From Candidatus Heimdallarchaeota archaeon (lineage in GTDB: Archaea; Asgardarchaeota; Heimdallarchaeia; Heimdallarchaeales; Heimdallarchaeaceae), in assembly GCA_030603505.1 (NCBI GenBank), contig JAUVXQ010000029.1, forward strand, positions 1 through 12,305: 12,305 bases of DNA. The letters are read 5' to 3'. Made by a program: the position numbers and the translations under genes. How positions within the stretch are numbered: position 1 is the first letter of the stretch; each line of letters begins with the position of its first letter. The notes under the pieces are model-generated. The model saw nothing but the letters and a program-made list of their open reading frames with translations. It ran no database searches and was not told the origin of the DNA. This document shows positions 5,707 to 12,305 of the stretch, piece after piece.

Positions 5707-7551
5707 ATGACGCGAATTGCAGTTATTAACAAAGAGAAGTGTCAACCTGAAAAATGTGGTCACTTGTGTTATAAAGTATGCCCTTCAGTTAGAGCTGGAA
5801 GAGAAACAATATCTTTTGACCCGCCAGATAATAAAGCCACAATTCATGAATCCTTATGTTCAGGGGTAGCTATATGCGTTAAAAAGTGCCCATTCAAGTG
5901 TATCACCGTTATTAATCTTCCAGAAGAACTTGAAAAAGAAACTACACATCGCTATGGTATCAACTCGTTTAAATTATACAGATTGCCTATGCCCAGAATT
6001 GGACAAGTAATGGGATTAGTGGGACAAAATGGTTCTGGAAAATCAACCGCTCTCAACATTCTGAAAGGCGAGATTCGTCCTAACCTAGGGAGATATGATG
6101 ACCCTCCTGAATGGGATGATGTTATTGAACATTACAGAGGAACATTAGCTCAAACTTACTTCCAGAAATTGGTTGATGAAGAATTTCGAATAGTTTTGAA
6201 ACCTCAAAGCGTTGATCAACTACCTCGTGTCATTAAAGGAAATGTTTCAGATCTCCTTACCAAAGTGGATGAGAGAGGAATAAAAGACGAATTGATTGAA
6301 TCATTCTCATTAAATGAAGTATTGAATCGAAATATCAATAAACTGAGTGGAGGAGAACTACAAAGATTAGCGATCGCAGCAACCATTGCTCGCGATGCTG
6401 AGGTTTACCTTTTTGATGAACCCACATCTTACTTAGATGTACAAGAGAGAGTTAAAATTTCTCAATACATTAATGAAATGAAATCACCTAAACGAACAAT
6501 TATAGTAGTAGAACACGATCTTGCAATGCTTGACTACCTAAGTGATCAAGTACATATGTTTTATGGAGTTGCAGGAGCTTATGGGATAGTTAGTCATCCA
6601 TTTTCAGTTAGAGACGGTATTAATATCTTCTTAGATGGTTATATACCTTCTGAAAACATGCGATTCAGACCAGAACCGATAATCTTTAAAAAAGCAAGTT
6701 TTGAGGATAGAACCACTTCACATCGATTGGCTATAAAATTTGGGGATATGACAAAAGAATTTGACTCTTTTAGTTTATCGGTGAAAGGTGGAGAACTGTT
6801 TAAAGGAGAAGTTGTTGGGATTATAGGGCCAAATGGTATAGGAAAAACAACTTTTGTAAAAATGTTAGCAAATGTTTTGGAACCAACAACAATATCAGAA
6901 AAAATTCAACTCTTGACAAATATTTCATATGAAGGAGATGTACACGAAAAAGATATAAAAACAGATTTGCGAATACTTGTAAGTCATAAACCACAATATT
7001 TGTATACAGAATCTGAAGAAATTGTTGAAGAATATCTGCGAGACATAAATCCTGTAATATTATCCAGTGCTTGGCATAAAAGTGAAATTTTAACACCATT
7101 AAACATTACAAGGCTACTTGATTCAAAACTCAATAGTTTATCAGGAGGAGAACTTCAGAGAGTTGCTATTACAGCTTGTTTAGCAAGAAAATCTCATCTG
7201 TATTTGCTTGATGAACCATCAGCGTATATCTCGTCAGAAGATCGTGTTACAGTTGCTAAAGTTATCAAAAGAGTAACTAACCATTATGAAATGCCAGCAA
7301 TAGTTGTAGAACACGATGTAATGATGTTAAATTTCCTGAGTGATAGATTAATAGTTTTTGGAGGAAAGTCAGGAATAAGTGGAAGAAGTTCTAGAATAAT
7401 ATCATTACAGGTAGGAATGAATGAATTTCTTAGAAAAATGGGTATAACATTTCGCCAAGATCCAAAAACATTACGTCCCAGAGTAAACAAAAAAGATTCA
7501 CAGCGAGATAAAAAACAAAAAGCTGAAGGAAAATATTTTGTTATCGCATAA
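5707..7551 (+). CDS. abce1: ABCE1/RLI ribosome-recycling ATPase with altered Fe-S and D-loop residues
   Basis: A 614-residue protein with full ABCE1 order. The Fe-S domain (1-70) has C12-x4-C17-x3-C21-x3-C25, then C51, C57 and C61. Where the family has a cysteine in CxGCGIC, this protein has Val54, and it carries an extra Cys65. NBD1 has Walker A GQNGSGKST (106-114), signature LSGGELQR (213-220), Walker B LFDEPTSYLD and switch VVEHD. NBD2 has Walker A GPNGIGKTT (374-382), signature LSGGELQR (478-485), Walker B LLDEPSAY and VVEHD. The NBD2 D-loop reads AYISSED instead of AYLDVEQ, and an insert of roughly 15-20 residues lies near 395-422. The hinge-2/C-terminus (GITFRQDP to QKAEGKYF) is canonical. 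The protein splits ribosomal subunits after termination with aRF1/aPelota. Its unusual residues suggest a diverged lineage or paralogue; both ATPase sites otherwise look intact. Confidence 0.95.
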   Translation: MTRIAVINKEKCQPEKCGHLCYKVCPSVRAGRETISFDPPDNKATIHESLCSGVAICVKKCPFKCITVINLPEELEKETTHRYGINSFKLYRLPMPRIGQVMGLVGQNGSGKSTALNILKGEIRPNLGRYDDPPEWDDVIEHYRGTLAQTYFQKLVDEEFRIVLKPQSVDQLPRVIKGNVSDLLTKVDERGIKDELIESFSLNEVLNRNINKLSGGELQRLAIAATIARDAEVYLFDEPTSYLDVQERVKISQYINEMKSPKRTIIVVEHDLAMLDYLSDQVHMFYGVAGAYGIVSHPFSVRDGINIFLDGYIPSENMRFRPEPIIFKKASFEDRTTSHRLAIKFGDMTKEFDSFSLSVKGGELFKGEVVGIIGPNGIGKTTFVKMLANVLEPTTISEKIQLLTNISYEGDVHEKDIKTDLRILVSHKPQYLYTESEEIVEEYLRDINPVILSSAWHKSEILTPLNITRLLDSKLNSLSGGELQRVAITACLARKSHLYLLDEPSAYISSEDRVTVAKVIKRVTNHYEMPAIVVEHDVMMLNFLSDRLIVFGGKSGISGRSSRIISLQVGMNEFLRKMGITFRQDPKTLRPRVNKKDSQRDKKQKAEGKYFVIA

Positions 7552-7600
7552 ATTACTCTAATCTAAAGGAAGGATACTTTTGCCATGTTCTGTTGAGGTA

Positions 7601-8032
7601 TTACGATCTATTCTTTAAATGTTCAAACCATTCAGGAAGTTTGATTTTATCTAGTGGAACACTTTCTCCTGGGAGATATGGTTTAATATCTAATACTGGT
7701 GTTCCATCTATTGCATCAATTCGATCTATGTATAATCTATTGTTTTTGACTTTAACTAGTTCAACCTTAGTTAATCCAATTGGGTTAGGTCTTGAAGGAC
7801 TACGACAAGAAAATGCTCCTGTTTCAACTGGTTTTTCTAGTTTTGGGGGAGTTACCAATAATTGAGTTCTATCTTGTGGATTATCTCTCAAAGAAATCCA
7901 CCATATAACAAAAACATGACTAAATTTCTCAATATGCCTTAAACCAGCGACAAATGGTTGAAATATTTCAACATAGCAAGCATCTTGCTCTATTCTTATT
8001 ACACCGATTTGGTGAACGCCAAAAGAAGCCAT
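7601..8032 (-). CDS. trmO: TrmO/TsaA-like tRNA t6A37 N6-methyltransferase
   Basis: The 143-residue product starting MASFGVHQIGVI has the hallmarks of the TsaA/TrmO beta-barrel family: the opening IGVI strand, GLRHIEKFSHVFVIWW (about 31-46), the signature GAFSCRSPSRPNPIGLT (about 72-88), and DAIDGTPVLDIKPYLPGE (about 106-123). The family uses S-adenosylmethionine to methylate N6 of threonylcarbamoyladenosine at position 37 of ANN-decoding tRNAs, notably tRNA-Thr. The frame stays open upstream to 8101, but the family starts just before the IGVI strand, so the ATG at 8032 is chosen; the ATG at 8041 adds three residues. No clear ribosome-binding site is seen. The gene is convergent with ABCE1 (49 bases) and divergent from L15e, so it is probably its own unit. 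Serine and threonine flanking residues vary in the family; nothing here looks inactivating. Confidence 0.9.
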   Translation of the reverse strand: MASFGVHQIGVIRIEQDACYVEIFQPFVAGLRHIEKFSHVFVIWWISLRDNPQDRTQLLVTPPKLEKPVETGAFSCRSPSRPNPIGLTKVELVKVKNNRLYIDRIDAIDGTPVLDIKPYLPGESVPLDKIKLPEWFEHLKNRS

Positions 8033-8129
8033 TGTAATCATAAGCTGTAGGGTGACATAACATTTGAAGTTTTCTCTTAATACTATGTTAACAAAAAACA
8101 ACTTAAATCATAAGCTTTAAAATTCAACG

Positions 8130-8137
8130 TTTAAATA
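8130..8137 (+). promoter_or_regulatory. TATA box of the L15e gene
   Basis: TTTAAATA lies about 57 bases before the L15e ATG. Transcription would begin near 8158-8162, giving a leader of about 25 bases that includes the GGTGAT site. This is a typical strong archaeal promoter layout and fits a highly expressed ribosomal protein. Confidence 0.55.
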
Positions 8138-8177
8138 GCCATTAACTACCTAGCGAGATGTCCAATTGGGAATCGTT

Positions 8178-8183
8178 GGTGAT
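8178..8183 (+). promoter_or_regulatory. Shine-Dalgarno site that fixes the L15e start
   Basis: GGTGAT ends three bases before the ATG at 8187 and matches the anti-Shine-Dalgarno core. It supports that ATG over an in-frame TTG at 8166, which would add seven residues not typical of the family. Confidence 0.55.
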
Positions 8184-8186
8184 TGT

Positions 8187-8816
8187 ATGACAAAGAGTAT
8201 GTACAAATATATAGGAGAATTCTGGAGAAATAATAACAGCCCAGAATTTAAAGAATTGATGCGTTCTCGTATCATTCAATGGCGTAGGGAAGAGACTATT
8301 CAAAGAGTTGAACGCCCAACAAGAATAGATAGAGCTCGTTCTTTAGGATATAAAGCTAAGCAAGGTTATGTTGTCATTAGATCTAGGGTTAGAAAAGGTG
8401 GTCGCAGAAAAAAACGCCCAGTCAGAGGTAGAAAAAGTAGAAACATGGGTGTAAACAAAATAACTCCAAAGAAGAGCATCAAACTCATTGCTGAAGAAAG
8501 AGCAGCAAGAAAATATTCTAACCTTGAAGTACTAAATAGTTATTGGGTAGGTCAAGATGGGCGACACAAGTGGTTTGAAATAATTATGATTGACCCACAA
8601 CATCCTGCTGTTGCAAGAGATCCACGAACAAGCTGGATATCAACATATGAATACCGAGGAGACAAGAAAGTTTACCTTAAGAATCCTACACATAGAGGAA
8701 GAGTTCATCGTGGATTAACAAGCTCAGGTAAAAAAATGAGAGGTCAACGAAAGAAAGGGATTGGAACTGAGAAAAATCGTCCTTCACTCCGAAGACATAA
8801 TCGTAGAGGAAATTAA
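8187..8816 (+). CDS. rpl15e: 50S ribosomal protein L15e
   Basis: The 209-residue basic protein begins [16 protein letters not shown], close to the usual archaeal/eukaryal L15e start (MYKYIxExW). Other conserved blocks are [35 protein letters not shown] (about 21-55), the lysine/arginine-rich stretch [43 protein letters not shown], and the C-terminal glycine/arginine tail ([23 protein letters not shown]). It is a large-subunit protein that binds 23S rRNA and exists only in archaea and eukaryotes (eL15). The length is slightly above the roughly 190-205 residues usual for archaea. It is followed 43 bases later by a PF01877-type RNA-binding protein, a neighbour pair known from archaeal exosome/ribosome gene clusters. 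Confidence 0.97.
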   Translation: MTKSMYKYIGEFWRNNNSPEFKELMRSRIIQWRREETIQRVERPTRIDRARSLGYKAKQGYVVIRSRVRKGGRRKKRPVRGRKSRNMGVNKITPKKSIKLIAEERAARKYSNLEVLNSYWVGQDGRHKWFEIIMIDPQHPAVARDPRTSWISTYEYRGDKKVYLKNPTHRGRVHRGLTSSGKKMRGQRKKGIGTEKNRPSLRRHNRRGN

Positions 8817-8824
8817 ACTCCTCA

Positions 8825-8845
8825 GTTTTCCAACTTTTTTATCTT
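8825..8845 (+). terminator. Oligo-T tract between L15e and the RNA-binding protein gene
   Basis: A TTTTTT run at 8835-8840 within a T-rich stretch follows L15e. It could end a share of L15e transcripts and lower expression of the downstream gene. No hairpin is evident. Confidence 0.3.
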
Positions 8846-8859
8846 GGTGTTATTAACAA

Positions 8860-9315
8860 ATGAGTGTAACTATATCTAGAATTACAGTAACTTTCACTAT
8901 TCACGCAACAGAGGATATGAATAATAATTTACTTGCTCTGTACTCTTTAATCCCAGAAAAAGCCTTAGAAGAGTGTGAATGCATAGAAGACCAGCTTGAA
9001 GGAGGGTATGGAAATAGCATTGGTTTTATCCAATATTCTACTAGACATAAAAAAAATATCAACTTAATTATGAAAAACATTTCAAAAAAATTATCACTTG
9101 AAGAAAAAAAGAACTTGTGTTTAGATTTCAAAAATCGGTTTGAACAGGAGAGAAAAACCTTTTACATTCGCTTTGATAAGGACAAAGCCTTTCAAAATCG
9201 ATTCGTTATAACTAATTCCTCAAATGCTATAAAAGTTATAATAAAACTTAATAGTTATTCAAAGGATTTAGACTTTAAAACCTTTTTAGCTGACCAAAAC
9301 ATCATTGTTTATTGA
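8860..9315 (+). CDS. PF01877/COG1325-type RNA-binding protein, predicted exosome-associated
   Basis: A 151-residue protein. Family markers are the first strand RITVTFTIHATED (8-19), where archaeal relatives also have HATED; GGYGN (48-52), matching the family's GHYGNP; a helical middle (HKKNINLIMKNISKKLSLEEKKNL); and FYIRFDKDKAFQN (101-113), matching the family's LRxDKQxAY. A last strand (NAIKVIIKLNSY) follows. Members were predicted to be exosome-linked RNA-binding proteins from their place in the archaeal exosome gene cluster; the exact biochemical role is not settled. It follows L15e by 43 bases, probably in the same operon, with a weak GGTG at 8846-8849. The protein is lower in conserved residues than typical (for example GNS for GNP), but its length is normal. 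Confidence 0.8.
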   Translation: MSVTISRITVTFTIHATEDMNNNLLALYSLIPEKALEECECIEDQLEGGYGNSIGFIQYSTRHKKNINLIMKNISKKLSLEEKKNLCLDFKNRFEQERKTFYIRFDKDKAFQNRFVITNSSNAIKVIIKLNSYSKDLDFKTFLADQNIIVY

Positions 9316-9336
9316 ATTTAAGCATAAAAAAGAAAA

Positions 9337-9344
9337 ATTTAAAA
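9337..9344 (+). promoter_or_regulatory. Candidate TATA box of ileS
   Basis: ATTTAAAA just after the RNA-binding protein gene would start transcription near 9365, leaving a leader of about 110 bases before the IleRS ATG. The long leader contains an inverted repeat. Tentative, given the AT-rich context. Confidence 0.35.
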
Positions 9345-9378
9345 CACGTACCTCATAAAGCATTCAGAGGTTAAAAGG

Positions 9379-9429
9379 ATGGATCGTGAAATTTGTTAAT
9401 TGTGGAAGGTCTGTTCTAAAACGATCCAT
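9379..9429 (+). repeat. 9-bp perfect inverted repeat in the ileS leader
   Basis: ATGGATCGT (9379-9387) and ACGATCCAT (9421-9429) are exact reverse complements separated by 33 bases. In RNA they would form a nine-pair stem with four G-C pairs, 45 bases before the IleRS start. A weaker five-pair stem (ACCTC 9350-9354, GAGGT 9367-9371) lies just upstream. It could be a leader structure, a protein-binding site or a coincidence. No known riboswitch class is recognised. Confidence 0.45.
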
Positions 9430-9463
9430 AAATTGCAATAATCATTTTTGTAGGATTTCTTCT

Positions 9464-9468
9464 AGGAG
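9464..9468 (+). promoter_or_regulatory. Shine-Dalgarno site of ileS
   Basis: AGGAG lies six bases before the ATG at 9475 and nine before the ATG at 9478. A third in-frame ATG at 9469 touches the site and is too close. Either 9475 or 9478 is the start; the difference is one residue. Confidence 0.6.
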
Positions 9469-9474
9469 ATGAAA

Positions 9475-12305
9475 ATGATGGATGAAAACGAAGTTTTCAA
9501 ACCAGTAAAAAACATGCCAAATTTCGCTAAAGAAGAAGAGAAGATATTAGATTTCTGGGAGAAAAAAGATATCTTTGGTAAAGCTCAAGAAATAAATAAA
9601 GGTAAAAAAATCTTCCGCTGGTTGGAGGGTCCACCAACAGCTAATGGTCTCCCTCACATGGGTCATGTTCTTACTCGAGCTATTAAAGATGTCTTCCTCC
9701 GTTATAAATTGATGACTGGTCATAATGTCGTCCCACGTAAAGCGGGGTGGGATTGCCACGGATTACCCATTGAAAGAGAAGTTGAGAAAGATTTAGGAAT
9801 TAAGAATAAGCAAGAAATCGAAAATTATGGAATAAAGGAATTCAACCTAAAATGCAAAGAATCAGTTTTCAAGTATTTAACTGAATGGGAAAAAATGTCA
9901 AAAAGAGTGGGTTTCTGGGTTGATTTGGATCACCCCTATATTACTATGGATGAGACTTATATCGAATCTGTTTGGTGGTCTCTTAAGCAAATCTGGGATA
10001 AAGGGTTAATATATTTAGGACACAAAGTTGTTCCTTATTGTACACGTTGTGGAACCCCTCTTTCTACACATGAAGCAGGTCAAGGTATGAGAGAAACTAC
10101 TGATCCTTCTGTTTACATTAAATTTAAATCTCTAGATTTTGAAGATACATATTTTCTTGTTTGGACAACCACTCCATGGACATTAATCAGCAATATTTGC
10201 CTTTCTGTTCATCCCGATATTGATTATATTACAGTAGAATATGGTGGAGAAAAACTAATTTTAGCTGAAATCATTGCACAAAGTTTACTTAAAGATTATA
10301 AAGTCATTAAAAAATTCAAAGGGAAAGATCTTGAAAATAAGCGTTATGAACAACTCTTCCCATTTATTAAGCCTAAAAATGACGCTTTTTATGTTACACT
10401 AGCTGATTATGTAACTACAATCGATGGAAGTGGAATTGTACATTCTGCTCCAGCTTTTGGTGAAGATGATGCTGAGACGGGAAGAAAATATGGATTACCA
10501 ACTATCAATCCTGTATTAGAAGATGGTTCTTTTGATGAAAGAATAGTTGATTTTGCTGGATTACACGTTAAGAAAGCAGATCCCAAAATAATACAGAATC
10601 TGAAAGATAGGGGTTTATTGTTTAAACAAGCAAAATATAAACATACATACCCATTTTGTCCCCGATGTGATAGCCCTCTTCTTTACTATTCAACGCCTAC
10701 TTGGTACATCAAAATGACCGAAATGCGCGAAAAGTTATTATCAAATAATGAACAAATTAAGTGGAAACCCGAACACCTTAAACATGGACGCTTTGGTAAT
10801 TTTATTGATGGTGTTCGTGATTGGGCTCTTTCGCGTAATCGTTACTGGGGAACACCTTTACCTATTTGGGAATGCCCTAACGGTCATATAACATTCGTGG
10901 GAAGTCAAAACGAATTAGCAGATTTCTATGGAAAACCATTTAGTGAGGATTTCAGTCTGCATCGTCCTTGGGTTGATGAGATTACTTTCAAATGCCCAAA
11001 ATGCGAAAAAACAGCTTCTAGAGTCCCTTATGTCATTGATTGTTGGTATGATTCCGGATCTGCCCCATTCGCTCAATATCACTATCCTTTTGAAAACAAA
11101 GAATTGTTTGAAGAACATTTCCCTTTTGATTTTATTACAGAAGCTATGGATCAGACAAGAGGGTGGTTCTATACTTTATTAGCTATTAGCACCGTTCTTT
11201 TCGATAGACCTGCCTACCTTAGTTGCCTTACTATGGGACTTGTTCTCGATGAAAAAGGTTTGAAAATGAGTAAAAGCAAAGGAAACTATGTAGCACCGGA
11301 TGAAATATTCAATATTCATGGTGCGGATGCAGTACGATGGTACTTACTCTCCAACCCTACTTGGTCAAATACTCGTTTTTCTGAAAGGTTAGTCCAAGAA
11401 GCATTTAAGAAATTCATTCTTACTTTATGGAATTCTTATTACTTTTTTGTACAGAACGCTAACATAGATCAATTTAATCCCAAGACATTCATCATTCCAT
11501 TGAAAGAGAGACCTGAGCTTGATCGTTGGATAATATCAGAACTAAATTACTTAATCCAGTTAAACTATAAATCTTTGAATAACTTTTCAGTTCATCTATC
11601 GATTCAAGCGTTTGAGAAATTTGTTTTAGATAAGTTTTCAAACTGGTATTTACGTCAATCAAGAAGAAGATTCTGGAGAGAAGATTTAGATAACGATAAA
11701 AAATCTGCTCTTATAACAACTTATGAGGTTTTGGTTACTCTAACTAAACTTCTAGCTCCATTTAGTCCGTTTATTTCTGAACAGCTCTATCAGAATCTAG
11801 CTCGCCAAGTCGATATTTCTCTACCAAAGAGTGTTCATTTATGTGATTATCCAAAATTCAAACAGAAAAATATTCAAGAACAACTATCAACTGATATGAA
11901 CATTATTCTTGCATTAGTAACAGCTGGTAGGAGCTTAAGAATCAATGCTAATATAAAAATGCGCCAACCCCTATCCGAATTAGTTGTTATAACTCCAATT
12001 GGAAAAGAAGAAATATTATACAAATATCAATCAGTCTTACGTGATGAATTGAATGTCAAAGAGGTCATCATAGAAGAAAGTTCAGAAGAACTCGTTAGTT
12101 ACATTATAAAACCGAATTTCAAAGTTTTAGCTAAGAAAGTAAGAGGAGTAATAAATAAAATCAAAGTATATCTAGAGAGCCTAAACTCAAATATTTCAAG
12201 AGATTATGTCCTAAAAATAATTGCTGGTGAAAGCTTCAAAATAGAGGTAGAAGGAAACATATACGAATTATCTCCAGAAGATATAATATACCAAATTAAA
12301 GTTTC
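9475..12305 (+). CDS. ileS: Isoleucyl-tRNA synthetase, C-terminus cut by the right window edge
   Basis: 943 codons are visible without a stop; archaeal/eukaryal-type IleRS is usually about 1050 residues, so about 100 are missing. The catalytic HIGH motif is HMGH (61-64, in GPPTANGLPHMGH), and the KMSKS loop is exact (597-601, followed by KGNY). The CP1 editing domain carries TTTPWT (231-236). One zinc site is complete (C189-x2-C192 and C395-x2-C398). The second has C467, C507 and C510, but its usual second cysteine is replaced in ECPNGH. DQTRGWFYTLL and DSGSAPFAQ are standard. After residue about 640 come the anticodon-binding helical bundle and the start of the C-terminal domain. The enzyme charges tRNA-Ile in the cytoplasm. 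It follows the exosome-type gene by 159 bases and probably has its own promoter and a structured leader. Confidence 0.97.
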   Translation, partial: MMDENEVFKPVKNMPNFAKEEEKILDFWEKKDIFGKAQEINKGKKIFRWLEGPPTANGLPHMGHVLTRAIKDVFLRYKLMTGHNVVPRKAGWDCHGLPIEREVEKDLGIKNKQEIENYGIKEFNLKCKESVFKYLTEWEKMSKRVGFWVDLDHPYITMDETYIESVWWSLKQIWDKGLIYLGHKVVPYCTRCGTPLSTHEAGQGMRETTDPSVYIKFKSLDFEDTYFLVWTTTPWTLISNICLSVHPDIDYITVEYGGEKLILAEIIAQSLLKDYKVIKKFKGKDLENKRYEQLFPFIKPKNDAFYVTLADYVTTIDGSGIVHSAPAFGEDDAETGRKYGLPTINPVLEDGSFDERIVDFAGLHVKKADPKIIQNLKDRGLLFKQAKYKHTYPFCPRCDSPLLYYSTPTWYIKMTEMREKLLSNNEQIKWKPEHLKHGRFGNFIDGVRDWALSRNRYWGTPLPIWECPNGHITFVGSQNELADFYGKPFSEDFSLHRPWVDEITFKCPKCEKTASRVPYVIDCWYDSGSAPFAQYHYPFENKELFEEHFPFDFITEAMDQTRGWFYTLLAISTVLFDRPAYLSCLTMGLVLDEKGLKMSKSKGNYVAPDEIFNIHGADAVRWYLLSNPTWSNTRFSERLVQEAFKKFILTLWNSYYFFVQNANIDQFNPKTFIIPLKERPELDRWIISELNYLIQLNYKSLNNFSVHLSIQAFEKFVLDKFSNWYLRQSRRRFWREDLDNDKKSALITTYEVLVTLTKLLAPFSPFISEQLYQNLARQVDISLPKSVHLCDYPKFKQKNIQEQLSTDMNIILALVTAGRSLRINANIKMRQPLSELVVITPIGKEEILYKYQSVLRDELNVKEVIIEESSEELVSYIIKPNFKVLAKKVRGVINKIKVYLESLNSNISRDYVLKIIAGESFKIEVEGNIYELSPEDIIYQIKV

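Noticed and set aside
7593..7865. Plus-strand open frame of 90 codons opposite TrmO
   Set aside because: It starts at TTG, lies wholly within the TrmO gene on the other strand, and shows no family motif, whereas TrmO has its full signature.
9316..9474. tRNA, C/D-box sRNA or T-box in the ileS spacer
   Set aside because: No cloverleaf, no paired C (RUGAUGA) and D (CUGA) boxes at proper spacing, and no T-box core motif is seen.
1..12305. CRISPR array, transposon, prophage or integration site
   Set aside because: No regularly spaced repeats, transposase or integrase genes, terminal inverted repeats or target duplications were seen, and base composition looks even across the window.

Overview
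This is an AT-rich window (by eye about two thirds A+T) from an archaeon, most likely an Asgard archaeon. The archaeal evidence is a ribosome-recycling ABCE1 ATPase, ribosomal protein L15e next to a PF01877-type predicted exosome RNA-binding protein, an archaeal/eukaryal-type IleRS, a polyprenyl-phosphate GlcNAc-1-phosphate transferase, and TATA-box promoters with short or absent leaders. The Asgard evidence is a minus-strand gene whose product has the layout of ESCRT-I Tsg101/Vps23: a UEV domain without the E2 catalytic cysteine, a coiled coil and a steadiness-box-like C-terminus. I cannot place the lineage within Asgard from the sequence.

Layout. 1-87: start of a minus-strand gene that runs off the left edge. 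166-669: DinB-like metal-binding helical-bundle protein. 682-747: a doubtful 21-codon ORF. 795-2783: M28/DUF4910-type zinc aminopeptidase with a helical and winged-helix-like C-terminal extension. 2873-4910: plus-strand run of a coiled-coil/proline-rich protein, a GPT-family glycosyl-1-phosphate transferase, and an 89-residue two-helix membrane protein overlapping it by ATGA. 4928-5584 (minus): the Vps23-like gene. It converges on the membrane gene and diverges from ABCE1 (5707-7551) across a 122-base promoter region with a near-palindromic TATA box. 7601-8032 (minus): TrmO. 8187-8816: L15e. 8860-9315: exosome-type RNA-binding protein. 9475-12305: IleRS, cut by the right edge about 100 residues short of the family's usual length.

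How the genes relate. The right half is information processing: ribosome recycling, tRNA t6A37 methylation, a ribosomal protein, RNA processing and tRNA charging. The left half is more accessory: peptidase, surface-glycan lipid carrier synthesis and the ESCRT-like factor. The most notable points are the Vps23-like gene, an ABCE1 that lacks one Fe-S cluster cysteine and has an altered second D-loop, an IleRS with an altered second zinc site, and a 9-bp inverted repeat in the ileS leader.
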